DNA of 49,371 nt from Sphingobacteriia bacterium (GCA_008080835.1 VMDK01000116.1:1-49371); one strand, 5' to 3'; positions 8,799 through 16,137 are shown, numbered from the stretch's first letter. The notes: a model not told the origin generated them from the sequence alone. Numbers and translations: made by a program.

Positions 8799-8925
8799 CT
8801 TGTGTTTTAATTGGTTCACCCGAATTTAATCATTCTACGACATTACCAACTCACGGAATTCTGGACTGATGCTGGCGTTTATGGCCGTTGTCACCGCAGT
8901 TTTAATTATACACTACTGACTTTCG

Positions 8926-11900
8926 ATGTCATATCTCCCACAGATAATGGGATTTGACAGACAGTTTCTCGACCTTGCAACAGATTGCCCTCAATATGGG
9001 TCTAGCATAGTAAGAGCCGCTTTGAATTCCCGTCGTACCAATATCTTCCAAAGTGTCGCTGCAGTGATTGTGGTGCTTTTGTCGGTAATTCCATCGGTGC
9101 AAGCCCAAAAGCAAGCCAATATCTGGCATTTCGGTTCGAATGCAGGTCTGGATTTCAATTTTACTCCACCAAAAGCTATAACCAATAGTTCGCTCAGCGC
9201 ATTGGAAGGTTGTGCGAGTATATGCGACGCCAAAGGTGATATCCTGTTTTATACTGATGGTCTCACAGTCTGGAATAAACGCGATAGTGTGATGACCAAC
9301 GGTACCGGTTTGAATGGACACAACTCCTCTACGCAATCTGCGGTGATCGTGCCTCACCCGTCCAACGTAAATCAATACTACATTTTTACAGTTGATGGCT
9401 CTACGGGTTCCAGAAAAGGGGGATACTACAACATTGTAGATATGACGAAGAGCGCAGGATTGGGAGAGGTCACTTTAAAAAATCAGGTCATCTTTAATCA
9501 CAATTATCCCTTTGAATCCATCGGCGCAACTCCAAGTGCCAATGGGAGAAGTTATTGGGTATGTTATGTCGATACCAATGCTACCATTCTTGCCTACAAT
9601 GTCACATCAAAAGGGATCAATCTGACACCTGTCCGTTCCCGTCTGAAGAATTATAGCGCGACAAGTACCATGTCGCACTACATGAAGTTTTCATCGGACA
9701 ATACCATGATGGCTGTGGCGATAGCAGGATATGGATTAACCCTCAGTAAATTTGACCCAACTTCAGGCAGATTCAGTAATAGCTTTTTGATCGACAAGGG
9801 GTCATCCTGGAACTACTACGGCGTAGAATTCTCTCCTGAATCAAAATTCCTCTATTGTTCAAATGGAAATCAATACGACGTGTCGACATTTGACTCCGCA
9901 TTGATCGTAAACTCTGCCTACAATTTCGAAACCGGAACCATACGCGCTTCTCTGCAACTGGGTCCGGATGGTAAGATCTATTACCGAAGCCACACATCCT
10001 CAACCAAAATGAGCTTCATCAACTATCCCGACAAGAAGGATAGTGCATGCACCGTATATGCCGACAGTATTGACCTGAATGGACGAAGAGCCCTGCTGGG
10101 GTTGCCAACATTCCTGCAGTCGCTACTGAATCCGAGTCTGATCTCGAAAGGTATCTGCTTCGGAGAACCTACGCCATTTCACATTACTGATTCATTGAAA
10201 CTGGATTCCGCTGTCTGGAATTTCGGTGATACTGCCTCCGGCAAAATGAACACCGCAACCTCCTTTTCACCAAGGCATATTTTTACGAGTCCGGGGCAAT
10301 ACGAAGTGACCACATTGATCTACCACGGAGCAGGTGTGGACACCTTATCCGCCGTGGTCTCCATCAAAGACTATCTAGGCACCTACCGAATGATCGGTGA
10401 AGATATTTTTAAATGCCGTGATGATTCCGTCGACATTAAACTGGCGAATGATACGAACTACCTCAAACAAGTCTGGAGCACAAGCGACACGATCGCAGGT
10501 ATAAGAACCTCTATTGCGGGAGTGTACTGGATCAAGGCATATGAAGGGAAAGGATGTTTTTTCACCGACACGATGACGGTCTATAATTATCCGAACAACG
10601 AGGTTCCGGACGTGCTGGGCTTGATCGACACGATCGAAAAATGCCCGGAGAAAGTGGTCAAGATCGGCACCAAACAATCCTTCTTCAAGTATTCCTGGAA
10701 TACGGGAGAAACAACTGGTGAAGTCAACACAGATAAGAAAGGACGCTTCATCCTTACGGTGTATCACGACAGTACATGTATCTCACGAGACACCACGGAC
10801 ATCATCTATTTTCCTACTCCAAAGCCAAACTTGGGACGTGATTCGAGCTTTTGTAGCAGCAACAAGCAGCGTGTAGGTGACTTGAATACTCCATTTGCCT
10901 CCTATTTATGGAATACAGGCTCCACGGACCCATTCATTTTTACCGATACATCCGGAACCTATATCATGAATGTAGAGACCAATCAGGGCTGTTTGATGTC
11001 GGATACGGTCATGTATTCGTTTGTAGCAAAAGCTCCTGATCTGCTCCTGCCAAAGGATACTGCCTTCTGTGATTCAGTTGGACTAAACGCCTATATCAAG
11101 CCGGTCAACCAAGGCGGCGAAGCTCCATTTGTTTGGCAAAGTGGTACCAGCGATTCCGCCATTTTCATCAATGGCAAAGGCATGTATGTGGTGAGTGCGA
11201 AAAATGCCTGTGGACAGGACGTCGATAGTTTTCTGGTCCGTGTGATCCGTTCGCCCGAAGTTTCCCTCCAGGCAAAGGACTCGTTTTGTGACTCGGTGCG
11301 AGTAGTGCTGCAGCCGGATACAACGGGTGATGAACTACAATTCCTATGGAGCACCACTGACACCCTTCTCGATCTTGAAGTAGACACTCTCGGAACGTAC
11401 TGGATAGAAGCACGGAACAAGTGTGGTGTAGATACGGCATACACGGAGATCATCCAATGGAATACTCCAACCGCAGAACCGATCCTTGACAGCATACTCT
11501 GCATACCGTTCCAACATGAACAGAAGTTGGTTTCGGGCACGACCGGAAACTCATACACCTGGAGAGATCCTGTGCGTCAAAGCATACTCTCGCTCGCAGA
11601 TTCAGTCTCCATATTCGATGCGGGGCAGTATATCGCCGAGATCAGCAATTACTGTGGGAACTACGCCGACACCTTCACCTTGACGGGCTATACGATACCC
11701 GTCGTTGACCTTGGAGCAGATTCCTATGTGTGCGATAGTCTTTCTGAAACGATGAACATCGGTCAAGCCCAAAACGGTGAACAATACCGCTGGTCCACCG
11801 GAGACACTACTTCCGGGATACAAGTCAAAGATCCGGGCTCCTATTGGGCTGTTGCAACCAATAAATGCGGCTCCGACGCAGACACGATCGAACTGAGCCT

Positions 11901-12828
11901 GTATTATACCACGGTAGTTTCTCTACCTTCAGACACGGTGGTTTGTGATGAAACGGCGCTTGATCTGGATGTGACCATACCCGGTGTGAATAACGAATAC
12001 TTCTGGGCACACGGACCTACTACCCCAGAGGTCTCAATAACCCAAGACGGATCCTATAGCGTAACTGTGAAGAATCTGTGCACCGATCAACAACGAAGCA
12101 TCGATGTCCAATTCTTGAAAACACCGGTTCGAAGTTTGCAACCGGAGTACATTTTCTGTGATGCGATCGAACCCACTGACCTCATTGTAGGCATGGATGC
12201 AAATGCAGAAAACTATTCCTGGTCGACCGGAGAGCGCAGCAAGACGCTCACAGCAAATTCACCCGGAACTTATGTGGTTCTGATCTCTAACGCATGCGCA
12301 GAGATCACCGACTCCTCTACGATCATCCTTTCCACATCTCCGATCGTGGATCTCGGGCCTGATACCCCGGTGTGCGGCGAGATCGAATACTTGCTCGATG
12401 CAGGAAATCCGGGATTAACCTACAACTGGAGCACCGGAGAAGTCACTCAACAGATCATCGCGACTGAGCAAACGGTTTATGCCGTGACTGTGACCAACAA
12501 TGAAGGGTGTATGTCCTTCGGACAAATGGAGATCACCGACGATTGTCGCACCACGATCCATCTGCCGGACGTTTTCAGTCCGAATGGTGATGGTTTGAAT
12601 GACGTATACAAACCCGTTCACTTCAAGAACGTGACTGACTACGAATTCTACGTCTATAACCGCTGGGGTGAGAAGATCTTTACTTCCAATGATCCCGATA
12701 TTGGATGGGATGGAAATTATCTCGGGAAGGAGGCATTGATCGGAGCATATCTGGTGCGCTATCGCTACCGCAACCTGGAGAAAGGGTACTTCGAAGGTGA
12801 TGGTAAAGTGATCTATCTGGTGCGGTAG
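8926..12828 (+). CDS. Giant secreted multi-Ig protein with gliding-motility-type T9SS domain
   Basis: This 1300-residue surface protein has five parts in order. A hydrophobic signal core lies at ~42-62 (VAAVIVVLLSVIPSVQAQ). A ~330-residue beta-propeller-like region follows (IWHFGSNAGLDFNF, SQSAVIVPHPSN-type blades). One PKD domain comes next (WNFGDTASGKMN ... SPGQYEVTTLIY), then about ten Ig-like modules of ~70 residues built on 'FCDS... YxWSTGxTT... G.Y.V...N.CG' with one Cys pair each. The type B sorting domain closes it (DVFSPNGDGLNDVYKP, VYNRWGEKIF, GWDGNYLGKEALIGAYLVRYRY). The ATG at 8926 leaves a ~40-residue N-terminal extension. A TTG at 9022 would give a normal signal peptide (MNSRRTNIFQS...), and no ATG lies between. 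A role in adhesion is inferred. Confidence 0.9.
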   Translation: MSYLPQIMGFDRQFLDLATDCPQYGSSIVRAALNSRRTNIFQSVAAVIVVLLSVIPSVQAQKQANIWHFGSNAGLDFNFTPPKAITNSSLSALEGCASICDAKGDILFYTDGLTVWNKRDSVMTNGTGLNGHNSSTQSAVIVPHPSNVNQYYIFTVDGSTGSRKGGYYNIVDMTKSAGLGEVTLKNQVIFNHNYPFESIGATPSANGRSYWVCYVDTNATILAYNVTSKGINLTPVRSRLKNYSATSTMSHYMKFSSDNTMMAVAIAGYGLTLSKFDPTSGRFSNSFLIDKGSSWNYYGVEFSPESKFLYCSNGNQYDVSTFDSALIVNSAYNFETGTIRASLQLGPDGKIYYRSHTSSTKMSFINYPDKKDSACTVYADSIDLNGRRALLGLPTFLQSLLNPSLISKGICFGEPTPFHITDSLKLDSAVWNFGDTASGKMNTATSFSPRHIFTSPGQYEVTTLIYHGAGVDTLSAVVSIKDYLGTYRMIGEDIFKCRDDSVDIKLANDTNYLKQVWSTSDTIAGIRTSIAGVYWIKAYEGKGCFFTDTMTVYNYPNNEVPDVLGLIDTIEKCPEKVVKIGTKQSFFKYSWNTGETTGEVNTDKKGRFILTVYHDSTCISRDTTDIIYFPTPKPNLGRDSSFCSSNKQRVGDLNTPFASYLWNTGSTDPFIFTDTSGTYIMNVETNQGCLMSDTVMYSFVAKAPDLLLPKDTAFCDSVGLNAYIKPVNQGGEAPFVWQSGTSDSAIFINGKGMYVVSAKNACGQDVDSFLVRVIRSPEVSLQAKDSFCDSVRVVLQPDTTGDELQFLWSTTDTLLDLEVDTLGTYWIEARNKCGVDTAYTEIIQWNTPTAEPILDSILCIPFQHEQKLVSGTTGNSYTWRDPVRQSILSLADSVSIFDAGQYIAEISNYCGNYADTFTLTGYTIPVVDLGADSYVCDSLSETMNIGQAQNGEQYRWSTGDTTSGIQVKDPGSYWAVATNKCGSDADTIELSLYYTTVVSLPSDTVVCDETALDLDVTIPGVNNEYFWAHGPTTPEVSITQDGSYSVTVKNLCTDQQRSIDVQFLKTPVRSLQPEYIFCDAIEPTDLIVGMDANAENYSWSTGERSKTLTANSPGTYVVLISNACAEITDSSTIILSTSPIVDLGPDTPVCGEIEYLLDAGNPGLTYNWSTGEVTQQIIATEQTVYAVTVTNNEGCMSFGQMEITDDCRTTIHLPDVFSPNGDGLNDVYKPVHFKNVTDYEFYVYNRWGEKIFTSNDPDIGWDGNYLGKEALIGAYLVRYRYRNLEKGYFEGDGKVIYLVR

Positions 12829-12896
12829 CACCAAACTTACCCAAAACAACTCCTAACCATATTCGTTGTAATTTCGGCCTGGTTGTTGGTCAGACA

Positions 12897-13673
12897 TTGC
12901 TGAGTTATACGATATATCGAAAAGATGAGAACACCCCTTGGGTGACCTTCATACACGGTGCCGGTGGAAGTAGTTCGATCTGGTATAAACAGCTCCGTGC
13001 ATTCAAGGAACATTTCAATGTATTATTGATCGACCTGCGCGGACATGGACGCTCCGAGGGCATTCCGTTGAAGCGTTGGGAGCGTTATAGCTTTGAGGCC
13101 ATCGGAAATGATGTGCTGGAAGTGCTGGACCATCTGCGGATCGAGAAAAGCCACTTCGTAGGCATTTCACTTGGTACGGTCATCATACGCGAGATTAGCG
13201 AACGTCATCCAGAGCGATGCCTGAGCATGATCATGGGAGGTGCCATCATGAAGATCAATTTCCGTGGCCAATTGCTCATGCGCCTAGGTGTCCTGCTCAA
13301 ATCAGTGGTTCCTTATTTGGTCTTGTATCGCCTATTTGCTTTTGTGATCATGCCTCGCAAAAATCACCGCGACTCCAGAAACTTTTTTATTGAAGAAGCC
13401 AAAAAGCTCTATCAAAAAGAATTCGTGAAATGGTTCGCAATGGCGGTGGAGGTCAACCTGCTGCTTTCACTTTTCCGCTTTAAGGACCCAAGTATTCCGA
13501 CACTTTATATCATGGGCGAACAGGATCATATGTTCCTCCCTTCGGTCCGAAAGATCGTATCAGACCACAGCTCAGCACAGTTGGAAGTGATACCTACCTG
13601 CGGGCATGTGGTCAATATTGAGCGAGCCGGGACATTTAACCAACTCAGTCTGGATTTTTTAAAGATGGATTAG
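12897..13673 (+). CDS. Alpha/beta-fold hydrolase
   Basis: This is a 258-residue esterase or lipase-like hydrolase. The oxyanion motif FIHGAGGSSSIW, the strand LLIDLRGHGRSEG, the nucleophile elbow VGISLGTV (Ser ~98), the acid YIMGEQDHMF and the catalytic His in CGHVVNIE are all present and in order. A helical cap (~140-190, RLFAFVIMPRKNHRDSRNFF) is hydrophobic and basic, so it may sit at the membrane. No ATG precedes the fold; the frame must start at TTG 12897, or CTG just after. A near-match -7 box (TAATTTCG, 12869-12876) supports a start here. The substrate is unknown. Its stop directly abuts the stop of the opposite gene. Confidence 0.85.
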   Translation: MLSYTIYRKDENTPWVTFIHGAGGSSSIWYKQLRAFKEHFNVLLIDLRGHGRSEGIPLKRWERYSFEAIGNDVLEVLDHLRIEKSHFVGISLGTVIIREISERHPERCLSMIMGGAIMKINFRGQLLMRLGVLLKSVVPYLVLYRLFAFVIMPRKNHRDSRNFFIEEAKKLYQKEFVKWFAMAVEVNLLLSLFRFKDPSIPTLYIMGEQDHMFLPSVRKIVSDHSSAQLEVIPTCGHVVNIERAGTFNQLSLDFLKMD

Positions 13674-13949
13674 TTAGCTCGGGGATTCATCCCGAGACGG
13701 AACTATCACTGCCTCCAATGCCTGAGCATTTTTACTCACCATCCGTTCGAATATCGTGGCAAAGACCCCACCTGTAAGGAACATCAGCGTGCCATAAATT
13801 GCCGGAACAAGCAAAATTCCCGGGAACAGAGCAAGTGCCCCAAGGGATGCCACGAACAACGCAAGTGAGCCGTTTTGTGTAAAGAATACACCACTAAAAG
13901 TGAATTCCTGTCTGAAAAAATTGATAGCATCTTCAGGGAGAAAGACAGA
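13674..13949 (-). pseudogene. Small membrane protein gene lacking its 5' end
   Basis: The ORF track starts this frame at a TTG (13859), giving 61 residues. The frame stays open to 13949 and reads plausible protein throughout: SVFLPEDAINFFRQEF, then GVFFTQNGSLALFVASLG, then two membrane helices (ALALFPGILLVPAIYG, LMFLTGGVFATIF) and a polar tail. No ATG or GTG occurs before the TAA at 13950-13952. The upstream DNA turns strongly AT-rich at that point, so the start has probably been lost to an insertion. The family is not recognised. A functional TTG-started short protein remains possible. Confidence 0.45.
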
Positions 13950-14069
13950 TTATGTTATGACTTTTTTGCTTTAACTAAGGAAAAATAAACAAGCCTATTT
14001 TGACCCCACTCTTATAACGGTGTAAGTAAAATTCGCTAATGACCTTCAATACCCGAACTTTATTAATAA

Positions 14070-14078
14070 GTTGGCAAA
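14070..14078 (+). repeat. Left core of a cassette-like unit (GTTGGCAAA)
   Basis: GTTGGCAAA lies 10 bp before the ATG of the AT-rich T9SS gene. Its exact reverse complement, TTTGCCAAC, occurs 6 bp after that gene's stop. Together they bracket the gene as a 9-bp inverted pair. Confidence 0.5.
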
Positions 14079-14088
14079 CATTAATAAA

Positions 14089-14664
14089 ATGAAATATTCA
14101 TCTTTAATCATATTCTTTACCGTAAGCACACATTACTTAAGTGCTCAAGATTCAAGTTTCTCTCAAGAGATTGGATATGGTAGTGCAGGATATAGAGTGC
14201 CGGCAGGGAAAACACTTTTAATTCACACTGCAGAAGGTACTGATAGGAAGATTTTAATTAACGGTGGCACATACTACAGCCTAACGCAAAATAGCAACTC
14301 TTTTAATTCCCCTATCGTGGCAAAAAGTGGGAGCACGGTAAGTGTAACCTCATCTGGTGGATTTCCTTCCTCTTCTAATATTACAGGCATGTTAAAATCA
14401 GAAAACACTTCAAGTTCAAATGATGAAAAAACATCGTCAAACACACTTAATATTTTTCCAAACCCTACAACAAATTATCTTTCTATAGAGTATGGTAGAA
14501 TTAAAATAAATGAAATACAAATTATAGCCACGACAGGAAAACCAATACGAACTTTTAAGTTAAACTTTAGTAGAATCAATATTTCTGATATTCCGAACGG
14601 GATTTACTTCGTTAAGCTATTTACTGATCAAACAGTAATAACACAAAAAATTGTAAAGTACTAA
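14089..14664 (+). CDS. Small secreted protein with type A T9SS sorting domain, AT-rich
   Basis: From the ATG at 14089 (the TTG at 14071 is the track start) it has 191 residues. It has a signal peptide (KYSSLIIFFTVSTHYLSAQ) and a ~100-residue Ser/Gly/Thr-rich beta region of unknown fold (GSAGYRVPAGKTLLIHTAEG). A Ser/Asn linker leads to a type A sorting domain (LNIFPNPTTNYLSIEY ... IPNGIYFVKLFTDQ ... QKIVKY). Base composition and codon use (AAT, ATA, AAA, TTA) are much more AT-rich than the flanking genes, a sign of recent transfer. It is alone on its strand and bracketed by inverted cores and a hairpin. The function is unknown, but it should be exported and attached at the surface. Confidence 0.85.
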   Translation: MKYSSLIIFFTVSTHYLSAQDSSFSQEIGYGSAGYRVPAGKTLLIHTAEGTDRKILINGGTYYSLTQNSNSFNSPIVAKSGSTVSVTSSGGFPSSSNITGMLKSENTSSSNDEKTSSNTLNIFPNPTTNYLSIEYGRIKINEIQIIATTGKPIRTFKLNFSRINISDIPNGIYFVKLFTDQTVITQKIVKY

Positions 14665-14670
14665 AAACGA

Positions 14671-14679
14671 TTTGCCAAC
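14671..14679 (+). repeat. Right core of a cassette-like unit (TTTGCCAAC)
   Basis: This is the exact inverted copy of the GTTGGCAAA at 14070-14078. It is followed 3 bp later by an imperfect palindrome, an arrangement that recalls integron cassette recombination sites. Confidence 0.5.
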
Positions 14680-14682
14680 AAA

Positions 14683-14720
14683 GTGTATAGTGCATACCCT
14701 AAGGGATACGCACCATACAC
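14683..14720. repeat. Imperfect 17-18 bp hairpin with unpaired bases
   Basis: GTGTATAGTGCATACCC pairs with GGGATACGCACCATACAC around a TAA loop, with two A.C mismatches and one bulged T. No T-run follows, so it is a poor intrinsic terminator. Its bulges resemble the extrahelical bases of folded attC sites. The rest of the 14721-15077 gap holds no gene I can support, only a short GTAGATT/AATCTAC stem at 14793-14816. Confidence 0.55.
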
Positions 14721-15077
14721 AAACCGTAATCAATACACCCATAAAAGCTGCTCTTTAGGGGGCTATTTAAGCTAGGCTTAATTGAAACCTTTGTAGATTG
14801 AGAATAGAAAATCTACCGACATGAGTAAAAGATCTAGTTCGAGGGCTTTGTCGCACTCATTCTTGAAGACATCTGAGAACCTTGGAGCAAATAACGTAGA
14901 CATCCGAACTGCATCCCTCTGAGCCAACAAAGCCTCCAAGACCATCTGAAAAACACGATGCCTCAGCAAGAATTGAAATTCAAGAAGCAAAACACATTAA
15001 CTCAGAATAATCCCACCCTAGTCGACCATGCTCAAGTAAAAGGCGCCTCAACACTAATATGCAAATTGTATGCAAAT

Positions 15078-15107
15078 AAAAAAGCCCCTACATTTCTGTA
15101 GAGGCTT
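15078..15107 (-). terminator. Terminator of the tRNA operon
   Basis: On the minus strand AAGCCTCTACA pairs with TGTAGGGGCTT (one mismatch) and is followed by a T-run. It lies 20 bp after the 3' end of tRNA-Pro, ending the Ser-Arg-Pro transcript. Confidence 0.85.
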
Positions 15108-15126
15108 AACTGCTTGATTTACAATG

Positions 15127-15201
15127 TCGGGGTGGCAGGATTCGAACCTGCGACCTCCTGCTCCCAAAGCAGGCGCGATAACCGGGCTACGCTACACCCC
15201 G
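15127..15201 (-). tRNA. tRNA-Pro (anticodon TGG)
   Basis: The minus strand folds as a full cloverleaf: acceptor CGGGGTG/CACCCCG with discriminator A, anticodon stem CCTGC/GCAGG around loop TTTGGGA (anticodon TGG), and T-loop GGTTCGAATCC. The 3' CCA is not encoded. It is last in a minus-strand cluster before the terminator. Part of its 5' end is duplicated about 114 bp upstream. Confidence 0.95.
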
Positions 15202-15207
15202 AGAATT

Positions 15208-15344
15208 AGTGTGAGTGAAGAGTGTGAGTCTTGAGACTCTTTCTTCACTCTGGCCTCTCCCACAATTTGGAGATGACCGGGTGGAGTTTATCCGCCTTTG
15301 GCGGACTACACCCCGTGTGTACAGTGTGAGTGAGGAGTGTGAGT
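15208..15344. repeat. Direct repeat of the tRNA-Pro 5' flank
   Basis: GTGTGAGTGAAGAGTGTGAG and a copy with one difference lie within 15208-15229 and 15323-15344. Each copy lies 6-7 bp (plus strand) after CTACACCCCG, the 5' end of tRNA-Pro (15192-15201 and 15306-15315). The pair is a decayed tandem duplication of about 114 bp that included the start of the tRNA gene. No gene is present between tRNA-Pro and tRNA-Arg. Confidence 0.75.
15291..15315 (-). repeat. Palindrome joined to a tRNA-Pro 5'-end fragment
   Basis: The 15-bp palindrome TCCGCCTTTGGCGGA (15291-15305) is followed without a gap by CTACACCCCG (15306-15315), the exact first ten bases of tRNA-Pro read on the minus strand. The same arrangement recurs with tRNA-Arg at 15765-15795. 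Confidence 0.75.
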
Positions 15345-15389
15345 GTAGAGTTCTCATTACTCAATACCCAAACTCAATACTGTCTTTCG

Positions 15390-15463
15390 TGACTCCTTCA
15401 GGACTCGAACCTGAAACCTACTGCTTAGAAGGCAGTTGCTCTATCCAGTTGAGCTAAGGAGCC
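15390..15463 (-). tRNA. tRNA-Arg (anticodon TCT)
   Basis: The minus strand folds with acceptor GGCTCCT/AGGAGTC, D-arm AGCTCAACTGGATAGAGC, anticodon stem ACTGC/GCAGT around CTTCTAA (anticodon TCT), and T-loop GGTTCGAGTCC. The discriminator is A and CCA is not encoded. The first 23 bases are also the 3' end of the GIY-YIG reading frame, whose TAG stop is the GGATAG of the D-loop. Confidence 0.95.
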
Positions 15464-15695
15464 ATTGTTTTTTAATCCAAGCTCTTCCTACCCCACTTTT
15501 CAAGAACTTTTCCCGCTCTCTGGCCTCTACTCTGGTTGGAAATTCCTCTGTTAAGAATATTTCCCATGGTCGATTGGCCTTGGTGGACCGAGTCTTACCT
15601 GAATTATGTTCCCGCAGTCGCCTCTTCAGATTCGATGTAAATCCAACATAGAACCGATCACGGTCAACACTTTTCATCACGTATACAAAGAACAT
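15441..15695 (-). CDS. GIY-YIG nuclease-family protein ending inside tRNA-Arg
   Basis: This is an 84-residue single-domain GIY-YIG protein of the UPF0213/YhbQ type. The GIY-YIG pair appears as FVYVMKS ... FYVGFTS. The catalytic Arg is in LKRRLREHNSG and the metal-binding Glu in TRVEAREREKFLKS. The usual fold finishes at about GVGRAWIKKQ; the last seven residues (WLLSSTG) are translated tRNA sequence, and the TAG stop lies in the tRNA D-loop. ATG at 15695. The ORF sits between tRNA-Ser and tRNA-Arg on the same strand and must be co-transcribed with them, so tRNA 5' processing would cut its mRNA. DNA binding or cutting is inferred from the family. Confidence 0.85.
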   Translation of the reverse strand: MFFVYVMKSVDRDRFYVGFTSNLKRRLREHNSGKTRSTKANRPWEIFLTEEFPTRVEAREREKFLKSGVGRAWIKKQWLLSSTG

Positions 15696-15715
15696 CTTTT
15701 TCTGGCTGTTTGCTC

Positions 15716-15730
15716 CCCGCCTAAGGCGGG
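15716..15730. repeat. CCCGCCTAAGGCGGG palindrome
   Basis: This perfect 15-bp palindrome lies 21 bp upstream of the GIY-YIG start codon. It is the third member of the YCGCCTNNGGCGGR family in 450 bp of tRNA-cluster spacer. Confidence 0.65.
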
Positions 15731-15764
15731 CAGGTATCCAGCTTGCTAGCCTCTGGCCAGCTCG

Positions 15765-15795
15765 TTCGCCTCTGGCGGATTGAGCTAAGGAGCCA
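15765..15795 (-). repeat. Palindrome joined to a tRNA-Arg 5'-end fragment
   Basis: TTCGCCTCTGGCGGA (15765-15779) abuts TTGAGCTAAGGAGCCA (15780-15795), an exact 16-bp copy of the tRNA-Arg 5' end at 15449-15464. On the minus strand the fragment stops in the D-loop, where the palindrome takes over. A GAGC that could close the D-stem follows the palindrome. The GIY-YIG ORF lies between the two copies (331 bp apart). Confidence 0.8.
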
Positions 15796-15839
15796 ATGCC
15801 TTTCCAGCTCTTGGCTTTAGCCGAGCCGGAGTCAATATG

Positions 15840-15927
15840 CGGTGAGGGCGGGATTCGAACCCGCGGTACCCGGTTAAGGTACGGCAGTTTAGCAAACTAC
15901 TGGTTTAAGCCACTCACCCACCTCACC
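15840..15927 (-). tRNA. tRNA-Ser (anticodon GCT)
   Basis: The minus strand folds as a class II tRNA: acceptor GGTGAGG/CCTCACC with discriminator G, anticodon loop TTGCTAA (anticodon GCT), a long variable arm (CGTACCTTAACCGGGTACCG), and T-loop GGTTCGAATCC. It is first in the minus-strand tRNA cluster. Confidence 0.95.
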
Positions 15928-16020
15928 TGAAGTGAATCTCACAGTGGAGATCCTAGGTATTTCAACTGAACGATGTCCTCATTTTCTCTACCGAATCCGG
16001 GACTTCGCTCAAACGGACGG

Positions 16021-16054
16021 CAAAAATAAATTTTTTCGAGAAAACGGTGTACAA
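16021..16054 (-). promoter_or_regulatory. Likely promoter of the tRNA cluster
   Basis: On the minus strand TATTTTTG (16028-16021) matches the -7 consensus. A TTG (16054-16052) lies 23 bp upstream of it. It is ~94 bp ahead of tRNA-Ser. The remaining 15928-16137 spacer has a short CAAAAATTGG direct repeat and no gene. Confidence 0.45.
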
Positions 16055-16137
16055 AAATTGGCTTTTTGTCAAAAATTGGGAAGGGGTCAATTTCATATTG
16101 AATTACTGACCCATTTTCCTAACCTTTGACAACAACA

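Noticed and set aside
14671-14720. Canonical integron attC site
   Set aside because: The cores do not fit RYYYAAC/GTTRRRY and no integrase is present, so only an integron-like resemblance is claimed.
14778-14990. Minus-strand ORF of 70 codons (MLLEFQFLLRHRVFQ...)
   Set aside because: It starts at a TTG in an AT-rich gap, resembles no family I know and has no promoter or partner; it may be a chance frame or a decayed gene.
15215-15457. Plus-strand ORF of 80 codons across the tRNA-Pro/Arg spacer
   Set aside because: It reads antisense through tRNA-Arg and repeat spacer (SGLEPETYCLEG is antisense tRNA), so it is not a gene.
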